Shown here piece after piece: positions 51,188 to 62,356 of a stretch of DNA of 64,000 nucleotides (position 1 is the first letter of the stretch; the number at the start of each line of letters is the position of its first letter). The notes beneath the pieces are model-generated. The model was not told the origin of the DNA. It saw only the letters and a list, made by a program, of their open reading frames with translations, and did not search any database. The position numbers and the translations under genes are program-made. The DNA is from Acipenser ruthenus (taxonomy: Eukaryota; Chordata; Actinopteri; Acipenseriformes; Acipenseridae): assembly GCF_902713425.1 (NCBI RefSeq), contig NC_081245.1, positions 4,391,108-4,455,107 of the forward strand, in the 5' to 3' direction.

Positions 51188-52919
51188 CTGCTTTAGAAGC
51201 GCAGGAAACAGAAGCCAAGGTTACTGCACAGCATTGAATCACAACCACTTTCCTGCAAGGCTTCACCTCACAGCCATCACTGTTAACAATTAGAACATTG
51301 AAAAGCAAGAAAGATGATAAACTCTTAATCCTTCACAAAACAATTGCAATTCTTATATAAACTGTATTTTTGACATTCTACTCACAGGCTGTGCTGCTCG
51401 TGGATGGCATCGCTCCTTCCTCCTTTCCATCTGCAGCTCTTTCCTGAGGGGGGTGATGTTTCCTCTGAATGGACCCCAGCACAGTGCCCTCTTCTCCAAC
51501 ACTAGAACCAGTGTCTTCAGAGACAGGCTGATTGGGTTTCATGCAGATCTGTTCAGGAGGATAATCTTCACAATGGCTAGATTCCATCTTAACTATATTC
51601 TCCTCCAGCGTATTGACTTTATTTTCTTCACTAACTTCCTCTGTGATGTGAACACACTCCAGCTCTACGGCCTCCTCTTTAATGTGGACAGGTTCAAGTT
51701 CAGGGATCTCTTTACCTTCAGCACTTGTCAGCTCTGTAATCTCCATTATTCTTCCACACCACTCCTGATCACAGATTTCCTCTTTCATGTAAAGAGCTTC
51801 TATCACTGGACCCTCCTCTGCTTCACTGAAAGCACGTCTCTCTCCAGAATCTGCGTGAAACAAAATTATACATTTATTTGTACAAATAAATACAATCATG
51901 TAATTCTGTGGAGTTTATAACTGTATGAAATAACACATCATAGATATTCATCCCATAGAGAGACAGTTACCTGGATACTGCACATCAGAATTTGGCTTGC
52001 AAATTATCATTTGGTTATTTATTTAGCAGACGCCTTTATCCAAAGCGACTTACAGAGACTCGGGTGTGTGAACTATGCATCAGCTGCAGAGTCACTTACA
52101 ACTACGTCTCACCCGAAAGACGGAGCACAAGGAGGTGAAGCGACTTGCTCAGGGTCACACAGTGAGTCAGTGGCTGAGGAGGGATTTGAACCGGGGACCT
52201 CCTGGTTACAAGCCCTTTTCTTTAACCACTGGACCACACAGCCTCCGTGTTGAAAGTTGAAAATGTGTAAAATATGGTTTCTTTTTAATTATATATCCAT
52301 TCCACCCACCCCCAAAATAATTGAAACATGATTACTTGTTTGTGGGATTCTAAACAGGTACTGTATCATAAATGAAGCACGTAGCGTTTTAACCACGCTG
52401 CTAACATGCGTGCTGACGTAAAAGCGTTCTCACGGTGTAAATATTATGGGATGAACGGCGCCTTCTTAAGTATTAACGTTTTGACGCTCCTATTACGTAC
52501 AGTACGGTAACCGTGTATTTAATTGTATTTTTTTTTATAATGACCGGAATGCATACAAGAACCACAACATTATTAATCTCACCTTGAACTCTGATGAATA
52601 ATCCCTGGTTCTCGTTCCTCTGAAAGTCTTGTTCATTGCAGTCGGGGTTCATGTTTCTGAGAGGTTGTTTAATGTCTGCATCTGCAGCGTTCATGCATTC
52701 CCGCACTGCTTTCAGCTCGCTCTCTGATATTTCCAATCTCAGCTTCAGACTTTCATTCTCTTTCTCCTTTCCAGCCATTTCCATTCGGAATTCAGTGAAT
52801 TTGCCGCCGACAACTTTTGTGATTTGGCACAAGACGGTGTCTACAGCCGCTTTCACTGCGTGCTCGATGGTAGAGGCGAGCTCGTCTTGAAAGAACGACA
52901 CGGAGACGCTGACGTCCAT
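50487..52919 (-). CDS. C2H2 zinc-finger gene B (5 fingers), three exons
   Basis: Exons: 52583-52919 (ATG at 52919, donor GTTCAAG|GTGAGA), 51386-51850 (acceptor CACGCAG, donor GCCT|GTGAGT) and 50487-51187 (acceptor AAAGCAG, a NAGNAG site that could also start at 51190). All junctions are phase 1. Exon 1: [20 protein letters not shown] and a coiled coil. Exon 2: acidic, [20 protein letters not shown] with repeated HIKEE/HITEE motifs. Exon 3: [12 protein letters not shown], a Lys/Arg-rich part, then five fingers. In finger 3 the last zinc ligand is Gln (HQRIQ), so it may not fold normally. Nuclear DNA binding is expected; the target is unknown. Nearly identical in exons 1-2 to gene C, so a recent duplicate. 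Confidence 0.87.
51386..51850 (-). CDS. Zinc-finger gene B, acidic exon
   Basis: 465 nt, phase 1 to 1; contains [32 protein letters not shown] and the shared C-terminal part [18 protein letters not shown]. Confidence 0.87.
52018..52246 (-). mobile_element. SINE (family B) in gene B intron 1
   Basis: TAGCAGACGCCTTTATCCAA, TGCTCAGGGTCACACAGTGA, GGGATTTGAACCGGGGACCT. Absent from the same intron of gene C, so inserted after, or lost since, the duplication. Confidence 0.8.
52583..52919 (-). CDS. Zinc-finger gene B, first exon
   Basis: 337 nt from ATG to donor; ends [24 protein letters not shown]. Exon boundaries and phase match gene C exactly. Confidence 0.88.
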
Positions 52920-53413
52920 CTTCACTGACTGTTAGCTTGAGACTGATATCCTTTCTGTATTCACGCTTTTATTATGAATAATATTGGGAGCCTCTCTTTG
53001 TTATTCAGTCAGCACTTGACTTATTTAGCAAGTTTCTCTGCTGCTGCAGCTCAACAACCCCACGCAGCCCCACACACACAATGTAAACAAACCCGCACAC
53101 ACTTCCGCTTCCTCCCTGCTCCCATGGAGACGAGCGCGTCGTGACGTCACGTTAGCGGATTGGCGCCTCCTGCTGGAAACACCCGGATGGAAGCTGACGG
53201 TCTCGTGCCAAATTTGACCCCCCCTGAGTCATGTGACATGTCAGCGTTCTGTTGCTATGCGCGTCACTGCTTTTGCTCCACAGATCTTGACACTGACAGT
53301 TGGAGTTCGTTGGCGCCGTCGTACAATTGTAATTAAATAATTTCTCTTTTTACAGGACAAATTTGTAATACTGTGTTTTTTTCCCCCTCAGAAAACTACA
53401 TTTATCAATCGAT
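52920..53413. promoter_or_regulatory. Bidirectional promoter of gene B and a plus-strand exon
   Basis: Between the zinc-finger ATG (minus) and the ATG at 53414 (plus) lie a CRE (GTGACGTCAC near 53140), ETS-like CTTCCG, a TGAGTCATGTGAC motif near 53225 and several CpGs. A plus-strand acceptor TCCCCCTCAG at 53391 shows that the plus transcript has an upstream noncoding exon here. The same block recurs at 60327-60820. Confidence 0.55.
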
Positions 53414-53528
53414 ATGGATCACTTGAGAGCGGTATATCGCTACCTCAGCACAGGTGAGTATCCTGAACAAGCCACCAAAGAGGAGAAGAGGGGTATCAGA
53501 AAGAAAGCCAGTACATTCGTTTTGAAAG
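53414..53528 (+). pseudogene. Integrase-like (KRBA2/GIN-type) exon, fossil fragment
   Basis: ATG at 53414 opens MDHLRAVYRYLSTGEYPEQA and RKKASTFVLK to a donor AAAG|GTAAAA. The pattern YL-TG-YP, then IRRKA-F, is that of the N-terminal zinc-binding part of Gypsy/Ginger-type integrases and of the host proteins derived from them. No complete continuation follows in this copy. I treat it as an old fragment. Confidence 0.45.
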
Positions 53529-55190
53529 GTAAAAAAAAATAGAGAAATATTGAAAATTAATATTAATACATTATAAGTTATTGAAGCCGCCCTCTATTTT
53601 TGAAGATGTACATCTGAATAAATGATAAACGTGTGTGTGTGTAATATATATATATATATATATAATTTTCATTTTTAATTGGTATGGTAGTCTTAGTTTC
53701 TGAACTACTGAATTACTGCCTGACTTGAGTATTTCCAGGGCAGAGATATCAAAAGTAAATTGGATGTCAGTTCTAACACCCACCTTGTTTAATGTAGTTA
53801 TATTGAACCAGCTGGGGAGGGGCTGATTCACTGTATTGAAGTGATATTGTGCCAAATAAGGTGGGTGTAACATGATATAAAAGTACAGTAGATGTAATTC
53901 TGAACTGATAAACAACTTCACATTTTACGTGTACATGTTTCAGACATTAATGCTTCAATTTCAAATTCGATTTCCATTCCTATTAACTGATATTAGACAA
54001 TTACTTATTATAGAAGTTGAGAGCATGAAATGTCCATATGATTTACTGATAACACACGTCACTATAAATTGGTGATGTCATTTTTAGACAGACAGCTTCT
54101 TGAAAGTCCTTCTCTTTTTGTGGGTTATGTGAGAAGGCATTTTAAAGTTCTGTTAAACCTGCTCCTAACGCCCCACTCCATCGGTCAGGACCTTGACGTG
54201 GTGACGGGGCTTTTTACCAAAGCTGACCTGCAGTATAGTGTTTTTCTTTTTCACTAATGCTTACGCATTAAGTCCTGGATCGCACGTTACAATGGAAATA
54301 TGCAATCTGATCATGTACTTGTTTTATTGTGAAGAATACAGAAAAAAAAGTTTGCTACATTTTTCAACATGTGCCTTTTTTGTGAATGTCTTTCTGGTTT
54401 GGACAACTACACCTGATACACAACCCACTAAAATGATTGAGTGCAGATTTCTGCTTGCCCTGCAGTGCTCTGTTAAGGGTTCCCCAGGACTAAGACTGGA
54501 CAACTCGGATCTAGATTGACTTCTACTCTAGCATTTACACAAATCTGACATCCTGTATGCTTCATTAGTTAAGAGCCTGAATTATACACACTAAAGTCAG
54601 GGACAATATGTTGTGGTTAACAATCATATTGCTTCTAGTTCCAAATTTGTACTTTTGAGTGTTTGAAGTTATGGAAGAAACATTCTTACTTTATAGCATA
54701 TCATATAATTTGGCTTCATACATATTTAACAAATGCATATACAGTATTACTGATAACAAATGAACAACCACCAATCTGCAGACCTGCTTTGAGAATGACA
54801 GGCTCCATTCCAGGATGATGCCAATGATCTGACAAACACTGTAGGAAGTGGCAACACATACCATGAGGGTGTATTACTTCATTTTTTAATGACAAGTTAT
54901 ATGGTTAAACTAAGAGAAATGTGTTTGCAGATTTAGTGCAAGACCATGCATGAATAATGCTAAAGATTAAATCTTTTGACCTGTTCATTCCTTAAATTTT
55001 TGACATTCCCTAAATATTTCTCACAATATACACTGAAGCTACTGTATAACCTATATTAATCATATTGGTGTAAATAACAATATTTGTTGATCACAAACTT
55101 ATTGGCACATTTTCAATTAAAGTCTGTGTAAGTTAAGGTTAGTCTTAATTGAGTTAGTCACTATTAATCAATTAGAACCACTACTTATCA
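53529..55190. other. Intergenic, no gene seen
   Basis: AT-rich with an (AT)n at 53646-53664. No coding exon that I can support. Confidence 0.4.
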
Positions 55191-55194
55191 ATTT

Positions 55195-55700
55195 AGCAAT
55201 ATTATATAAAAAAAACCCATTAGTTGTAAAACACGCACAGAAACTGAAGCAAAATAGTTTGTGCACTCAGCACAGCATGGTAAAACAAAGGAGTTGGATC
55301 TAGATGCGAGAAAAGCACTTGTTACAGTAACTACTACAGCAGCAGGGGAATTGATGAAGAGAGTTGAGGGGAAAAAAATTGTAATACAAAAATCCACAAT
55401 AATCAGGAAGTAATTGAAGACTAATTCAACTGAAAGCATGGAAAGGAATGGACGTCCCAGGAAAAGTACGACTATAGCATAAAGAACTGTTCGAGCAGCT
55501 CGCAAAAATCCACCATTAACAGCCAAGCATCTAAAGAAACATCTGGTATAGCAGTGTATGAAATAACTATACAAAGTCATCTAAACACAAAAGGCTTTTA
55601 CGCGACCTTACCACATTTCACAACAATTAAAAAAATAAAAAGCGTCTTCAATGATCTTTAATTAAGGGTGTCAATAATTTTGTCGGCAACTGTATGTGTA
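55195..55700 (+). mobile_element. Tc1-like transposon remnant
   Basis: The right end GGGTGTCAATAATTTTGTCG then GCAACTGTA is a Tc1-type terminus. Inside, near 55450-55545, the plus strand reads NGRPRKSTTIA and RTVRAARKNPPLTAKHLKKH, the paired-like DNA-binding part of Tc1 transposase, with stops between. Plain DNA transposon, truncated and dead. Confidence 0.7.
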
Positions 55701-55881
55701 ATCATGATTGTGATCCATAAGTATAGCAAGACTATAAACATCAACATGACTACCCACAAATGTGTAGAAATTATTACCAGACTATACTTCTAACTTATTG
55801 TTTGTTATAAACATTTTTTTATTTGAAAAGTTACAATTGTAATATAACGTTTGCCAGTTGTGATCATTTAAGCTGTTCAAC

Positions 55882-55917
<36 letters not shown>

Positions 55918-57359
55918 TACTTATTAGCATATCTTTATATGTAATTAAACAAGACTTAATGTATTTTATATTTACTGTAAAAGCTCTTATGTAATCACGT
56001 GAAGAGTAATCAAATAAAATACACAACCATTTATGATAAAAAAACATTGATACATATAAAAAAATTAATATAACACGAATAAATGCCAATAAAAAAGCAA
56101 ACGAAACTTTCAGTAAGTAAAATGCCGATGTTTTACCCTATCCTTTCCGCATCACGAAATCTGATCGTCACGTGACTCGTACGCTAATATGTCACATGAC
56201 TCAGGGGGGGACAAATTTGGCAGGGGGGCGAAATTTGCCATGACAACGGCAATGGATTCCTTGACCAGGGTGACCAGACACCCCGGTAAAGCCGGGCTTG
56301 CCAGTTTTCAGACTTCATGTTTTTGTCCCGGTCAGAAACAGTAACATTATCTTCCCGGTTTTGTTATTTTGTACTCACATTGCTTATAAGTACACAACTG
56401 TAGCGATGTGCTGAGCAAGTTCACAGCAGAGTGATTTTATTATACAATCAATCATGTGAATCACTTGTTTTCTGATTATGTGTTTAATAATTGATATTCT
56501 GTTTAACGTCCTGGACCATGGCTATGTATTTATTGATTTAATTGTATCTTGCCAGTGCCACAAGCTGTTCCTAAAATATACCTTCAATCAAGGCCGGATT
56601 AACCCATGATTAACTCTGACACTTTTGTAGTGAACATATGGCTCCCTCGATTTCCGTGTTAAATGAACACTTTGGAAAGTGTTAAGAAATTCACCCTGCT
56701 AGAGAGTAAAGTTTTCAACACTGTAGGAGTTTAAATGTCATCTCATTCAGTGTAAGTTTAACTATATTGTGGTGTAAGTGTAAATGTCACACTGCTATTT
56801 AGTAATTTTAACTCACTCATAAATATTCAGCTTCATAGATTAAATACTATGCTACAGGAATACTTGTAAGACAAAACAGTAATTAAATACACTTCATACA
56901 AATTCTAAAAAGGGATCCAGACACATGACTCTATTAAATTAAAGCATTTATTTCACAAAATACACCTTTTGGACACCAAGTGCAGTTTATAATTTTTGGA
57001 TGTCAGTTACTTTTAGAAAACAGTGTTCATCCACAAGAATAACTACTGGTAAAGGAAAAAAAAAGTACACTTGAATATCATTTTACAAATCAAAATGTCC
57101 CCACTGCCATCCTGGGTTATTTTGTACTATTTCTGTAGCCCAACATTTAATTCACACAAATGCATTTAACCCCAGAGTACATTCTGTGCCTCCCAGTTTC
57201 AGAAGCACTGCTGTAGGAAACAGGGCTACAATCATTTGCATGCACAGCAGGCTTGGGATTTTTTTGAGTTGAATTTGTTTATTTTCACAGTTGCCTGCAT
57301 TTGAAACCGACGACAGAGACGCAGGGTCTGCTTTGGTATTCTGGTGTGATTGAGATGCT
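55701..57359. other. Intergenic with duplicated segments
   Basis: A (TTA)n at 55885-55917, an inverted copy of the promoter-side motif of gene B at about 56188-56232, and a hAT-like terminal motif GGGTGACCAGACACCCCGG at about 56267. From about 56735 onward the sequence is duplicated almost base for base at 61711-62340 and belongs to the zinc-finger repeat unit. Confidence 0.55.
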
Positions 57360-57365
57360 TTTATT
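57360..57365 (-). terminator. Poly(A) signal candidate of gene C
   Basis: AATAAA on the minus strand 28 bp after the stop codon; another lies at 57278-57283. Gene D has the same motif at 62344-62349, before its changed stop. Confidence 0.4.
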
Positions 57366-57392
57366 GAGTAAACTGAATTGTTTTTTTTGTTT

Positions 57393-59101
57393 TTAAGTGT
57401 CCTGACTGACTGAATCTCTGTGAACTAGACTGTGTTTCTTTAGTTTTTTTGACTCTACAAATCTCTTCCCACACTCACTACACTCAAAAGGTTTCACTCC
57501 AGTGTGGGTTATGTGGTGTGTTCTGAGGCTGCGTCTTCGACTGAAACTCCTCCCACATACTGGACTCACATACGGTTTCAATCCTGTGTGAATTCGCTGG
57601 TGTGTTTGAAGGTTACATTTCTGATTAAAACGCCTCCCACAGTCAGGACACTCGTACGGTTTCTCTCCTGTGTGAGTTCGCTGGTGATTTTGAAGAGCAC
57701 CTTTCTGATTAAAACCTTTCCCACAATCAGCACAGTGAAACGGTTTATCTGTACTGTGAGTTAGCTGGTGTCTTTGAAGCTCATCTTTCTGACTAAAACT
57801 CTTCCCACAATCAGCACAGTGAAACGGTTTATCTGTACTGTGAGTTAGCTGGTGTTTTTGAAGCTCAACTTTCTGATTAAAACGCCTCCCACAATCAGCA
57901 CAGTGAAACGGTTTCTCTCCTGTGTGAATTCGCTGGTGTGTTTGAAGGTTACATTTGTATCTGAAACGCCTCCCACAGTCAGGACACTCATACGGTTTCT
58001 CTCCTGTGTGAATACGTTGGTGTTTTTGAAGAGCACCTTTCTGATTAAAACTCTTCCCACAATCAGCACAGTGAAACGGTTTCTCTCCCTTGTGAATTCG
58101 CTGGTGTGCTTGAACGTTACATTTCTGAGTAAAACTCTTCCCACAGTCAGGACACTCGTATGTTTTCTCTCCTGTGTGAATACGTTGGTGTAGTTTTAAT
58201 CCAGTTGCACCTCTGAATGTCTTCCCACAATCAGCACAGTGAAATGGTTTATCTGTACTGTGAGTTAGCTGGTGTTTTTGAAGAGAAACTTTCTGATTAA
58301 AACTCCTCCCACAATCTGCACAGTGAAACGGTTTATCTGTACTGTGAGTTAGCTGGTGTTTTTGAAGCTCACCTTTCTGATTAAAACTCCTCCCACAATC
58401 TGCACAGTGAAACGGTTTCTCTCCCTTGTGAATTCGCTGGTGTGTTTGAAGGTTACCTTTGTGATTAAAACGCCTCCCACAGTCAGGACACTCATACGGT
58501 TTCTCTCCTGTGTGAATACGTTGGTGTAGTTTTAATCCAGTTGCAAATCTGAATGTCTTCCCACACTCTGTACAGTGAAACGGTTTCTCTCCCGTGTGAA
58601 TTCGCTGGTGTGCTTGAAGATATACTTTCTGATTAAAACCCTTCCCACAATCTGCACAGTGAAACGGTTTCTCTCCTGTGTGAATAGGTTGGTGTAGTTT
58701 TAATCCAGTTGCAAGTCTGAATGTCTTCCAACACTCTGTACAGTGATTGGGTTTCTGCCTTGTGTGACTACGCTGGTGTTTTTTCAGCTTTCCTCGGTTA
58801 CTGAAATTGGTGCCACATTCAGTACAGTGATACAAGATCTGCTCTGAAGGAATCTGCTGGGGAGTTTGTATGGAAATGAAGTTGCCCTGGGTTGCAGAAC
58901 TGTCGGGATGTGGAGTCGCTGTATATCCCACAGGAAGTGGTCGGCTATCTTGTGCAGAAAGATTCTGAACCGAGCGAGTTCTCAGTTTCTTCACATATTC
59001 ATTTTGGGGTGTCGACTCTCGGTGTTTCTGCTTACGCTGCAGTTTCCCATCAGAAGGGATTTTGCTCTGGGGTGCTGGAGTGGAGGTGCGTCTTCCTAGA
59101 T
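57393..59101 (-). CDS. Zinc-finger gene C, finger exon
   Basis: 1,709 nt. [19 protein letters not shown], then 17 fingers, ending RDSVSQDT and stop at 57393-57395. Acceptor CTAAAGCAG as in gene B. Confidence 0.92.
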
Positions 59102-60326
59102 CTGCTTTAGAAGCGCAGGAAACAGAAGCCAAGGTTACTGCACAGCATTGAATCACAGCCACTTTCCTGCAAGGCTTCACCTCACAGCCATCACTGTTAA
59201 CAATTAGAACATTGAAAAGCAAGAAAGATGATAAACTCTTAATCCTTCACAAAACAATTGCAATTCTTATATAAACTGTATTTTTGACATTCTACTCACA
59301 GGCTGTGCTGCTCGTGGACGGCATTGCTCCTCCCTCCTTTCCATCTGCAGCTCTTTCCTGAGGGGGGTGATGTTTCCTCTGAATGGACCCCAGCACAGTG
59401 TCCTCTTCTCCAACACTAGAACCAGTGTCTTCAGAGACAGGCTGATTGGGTTTCATGCAGATCTGTTCAGGAGGACAATCCTCACAGCGGCTAGATTCCA
59501 TATTAACTATATTCTCCTCCAGTGTATCGACTTTATTTTCTTCACTAACTTCCTCTGTGATGTGATCACACTCCAGCTTTACGGACTCCTCTTTAATGTG
59601 GACAGGTTCAAGTTCAGGGATCTCTTTACTTTCTACAATTGTGAGGTCTGTAATCTCCATTATTCTTCCACACCACTCCTGATCACAGATTTCCTCTTTT
59701 GTGTAAACAGCTTCTATCACTGGCCCCTCCTCTGCTTCACTGAAAGCACGTCTCTCTCCAGAATCTGAGTGAAACAAATTATTCATTTATTTGTACAAAT
59801 AAATACAATCATGTAATTCTGTGGAGTTTATAACTGTATGAAATAACACATCATGAATATTATATATGCAACATTGTGAACAGAGCCTTCTTCAAGGAAA
59901 CACAATCATTACAGTAGTGCTGTATTTAATTGTATTTTATTTTTAAATGACTGGAAGGCATACAAGAACCATAACATTATTAAACTCACCTTGAACTCTG
60001 ATGAATAATCCCTGGTTCTGGTTCCTCTGAAAGTCTTGTTCATTGCAGTCGGGGTTCATGTTTCTGAGAGGTTGTTTAATGTCTGCATCTGCAGCGTTCA
60101 TGCATTCCCGCACTGCTTTCAACTCGCTCTCTGATATTTCCAATCTCAGCTTCAGACTTTCATTCTCTTTCTCCTTTCCAGCCATTTCCATTTGGAATTC
60201 AGTGAATTTGCCGCCGACAACTTTTGTGATTTGGCACAAGACGGTGTCTACAGCCGCTTTCACTGCGTGCTCGATGGTAGAGGCGAGCTCGTCTTGAAAG
60301 AACGACACGGAGACGCTGACGTCCAT
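57393..60326 (-). CDS. C2H2 zinc-finger gene C (17 fingers), three exons
   Basis: Exons: 59990-60326 (ATG at 60326), 59300-59764 and 57393-59101, all phase 1, splice sites as in gene B. About 757 residues. Exon 3 holds 17 C2H2 units. Unit 16 begins YVSPVCG, so its first zinc Cys is Ser and it is probably inactive. Three fingers share the form [10 protein letters not shown]-type; four linkers read HSTDKPF in place of HTGEKPF, an unusual linker lacking the conserved Gly-Glu. Several fingers are near-identical ([14 protein letters not shown] and kin), so the array has grown by internal duplication. Expected to bind DNA in the nucleus; the target is unknown. Confidence 0.9.
59300..59764 (-). CDS. 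Zinc-finger gene C, acidic exon
   Basis: 465 nt, same length as in gene [59 protein letters not shown]. Confidence 0.88.
59990..60326 (-). CDS. Zinc-finger gene C, first exon
   Basis: 337 nt, [20 protein letters not shown] to IRVQ at the donor CAAG|GTGAGT. Differs from gene B by only a few residues (for example EFQMEMA against EFRMEMA). Confidence 0.9.
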
Positions 60327-60820
60327 CTTCACTGACTGTTAGCTTGAGACTGATATCCTTTCTGTATTCACGCTTTTATTATGAATAATATTGGGAGCCT
60401 CTCTTTGTTATTCAGTCAGCACTTGACTTATTGAGCAAGTTTCTCTGCTGCTGCAGCTCAACAACCCCACGCAGTCCCACACACACAATGTAAACAAACC
60501 CGCACACACTTCCGCTTCCTCCCTGCTCCCATGGAGACGAGCGCGTCGTGACGTCACGTTAGCGGATTGGCGCCTCCTGCTGGAAGCACCCGGATGGAAG
60601 CTGACGGTCTCGTGCCAAATTTGTCCCCCCCTGAGTCATGTGACATGTCAGCGTTCTGTTGCTATGCGCGTCACTGCTTTTGCTCCACAGATCTTGACGC
60701 TGACAGTTGGAGTTCGTTGGCGCCGTCGTACAATTGTAATCAAATAATTTCTCTTTTTACAGGACAAATTTGTAATACTGTGTTTTTTTCCCCCTCAGAA
60801 AACTACATTTATCAATCGAT
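60327..60820. promoter_or_regulatory. Bidirectional promoter of gene C and a plus-strand exon
   Basis: Almost identical to 52920-53413: CRE GTGACGTCAC near 60549, TGAGTCATGTGAC near 60632, and acceptor TTCCCCCTCAG at 60798. The duplicated unit therefore includes the promoter and the start of the divergent plus-strand gene. Confidence 0.55.
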
Positions 60821-60935
60821 ATGGATCACTTGAGAGCGGTATATCGCTACCTCAGCACAGGTGAGTATCCTGAACAAGCCACCAAAGAGGAGAAGAGGGG
60901 TATCAGAAAGAAAGCCAGTACATTCGTTTTGAAAG
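60821..60935 (+). pseudogene. Integrase-like exon, second copy, fossil fragment
   Basis: Same 115-nt exon as 53414-53528, with identical visible protein and donor. Downstream, at about 61384-61690, lies a further fragment of the same family. Old and broken as it stands. Confidence 0.45.
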
Positions 60936-61049
60936 GTAAAAAAAATAGAGAAATATTGAAAATTAATATTAATACATTATAAGTTATTGAAGCCGCCCTG
61001 TATTTTTGAAGATGTACATCTAAATAAATGATAAACGTGTGTGTGTGTA

Positions 61050-61190
61050 ATATATATATATATATATATATATGAAAGAAAAGGGTTAAAAGATTAAATA
61101 TATAACTATATATAACTAATAGCAGAAATGTGAGAACCAGAAAACAGAATTTGTATTAAAGAAGAATATATATATATATATATATATAAA
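61050..61190. repeat. (AT)n microsatellites
   Basis: Two AT runs at about 61050-61071 and 61167-61187. Confidence 0.9.
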
Positions 61191-61383
61191 TGATGTAACT
61201 TAAGAGTCTAAGAAATGACCATTATAAAGGGCAGAGACAGTTTTCCACATGTCGGTATTGTCAGTGGTTCTGATTCTTTTGAATAGGTTTGAGGTCATTC
61301 TTTTTAAAAACATTCATTTAAAAACCGCCACTCATTGAAGTGTTTACTGTAGTATTATCTTTCCTTTTGTTTTATCTGTCAGG

Positions 61384-61690
61384 TAAGTACCTGAGAAGAC
61401 TGGAGAGTGTCTCTGTAGGGTTGTGACCGATGAAGAGGAGAAGACTGCCATTCTCAATGAAGGGGGAGGGGGGGCAGAATTAGGAGTCATTTGGTTTATT
61501 GTGTTGGACAGCACCTGTGGAGGGGTGATGAGGTGATGGACCACAGCCAGGCTCTGCTACGTAGACAGTTCCCACAGGTGGGAGGTTTGTATGCTGTCAC
61601 CAGCCTGACACAGCTGACCTCCTTCAGCTCATCGGCTCAGGGATTTGTACAGATTCTCAATGTGTCTGGCAATCACTGGGTCACGGTAAG
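61384..61690 (+). pseudogene. Integrase-family fragment, fossil
   Basis: An internal stretch reads YAVTSLTQLTSFSSS and FVQILNVSGNHWVTVSNIGC, a motif (HWVTVSNIG) that I associate with the C-terminal part of the KRBA2/Ginger-type integrase proteins in fish. Broken by several disruptions. Lies between zinc-finger genes C and D and is absent at the matching place after gene B. Confidence 0.4.
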
Positions 61691-61710
61691 TAACATAGGC
61701 TGTGAGGAAG

Positions 61711-62356
61711 TACATTAAATGTCATCTCATTCAGGGTAAGTTTAACTATATTGTGGTGTAAGTGTAAATGTCACACTGCTATTTAGTAATTTTAACTCAC
61801 TCATAAATATTCAGCTTCATAGATTAAATACTATGCTACAGGAATACTTGTAAGACAAAACAGTAATTAAATACACTTCATACAAATTCTAAAAAGGGAT
61901 CCAGACTCATGACTCTATTAAATTAAAGCATTTATTTCACAAAATACACCTTTTGGACACCAAGTGCAGTTTATAATTTTTGGATGTCAGTTACTTTTAG
62001 ACAACAGTGTTCATCCACAAGAATAACTGCTGGCAAAGGAAAAAAAAAGTACACTTGAATATCATTTTACAAATCAAAATGTCCTCACTGCCATCCTGGG
62101 TTATTCTGTACTATTTCTGTAGCCCAACTTGTAATTCACACAAATGCATTTAACCCCAGGGTACATTCCGTGCCTCCACAGTTTCAGAAGCACTGCTGTA
62201 GGAAACAGGGCTACAATCATTTGCATGCACAGCAGGCTTGGGATTTTTTGAGTTGAATTAGTTTATTTTCACAGTTGCCTGCATTTGAAACCGACGACAG
62301 AGACGCAGGGTCTGCTTTGGTATTCTGGTGTGATTGAGATGCTTTTATTGAGTAAA
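61711..62356. repeat. Duplicated 3' flank of the zinc-finger unit
   Basis: TAAATGTCATCTCATTCAGG through TGATTGAGATGCTTTTATTG matches 56735-57365 with few changes. It marks the left edge of the C-to-D duplication at about 61711. Confidence 0.85.

Noticed and set aside
58866-59110. Plus frames [20 protein letters not shown] in three places
   Set aside because: Antisense of the conserved part of the zinc-finger exons of genes B, C and D; conserved only because the sense strand is.
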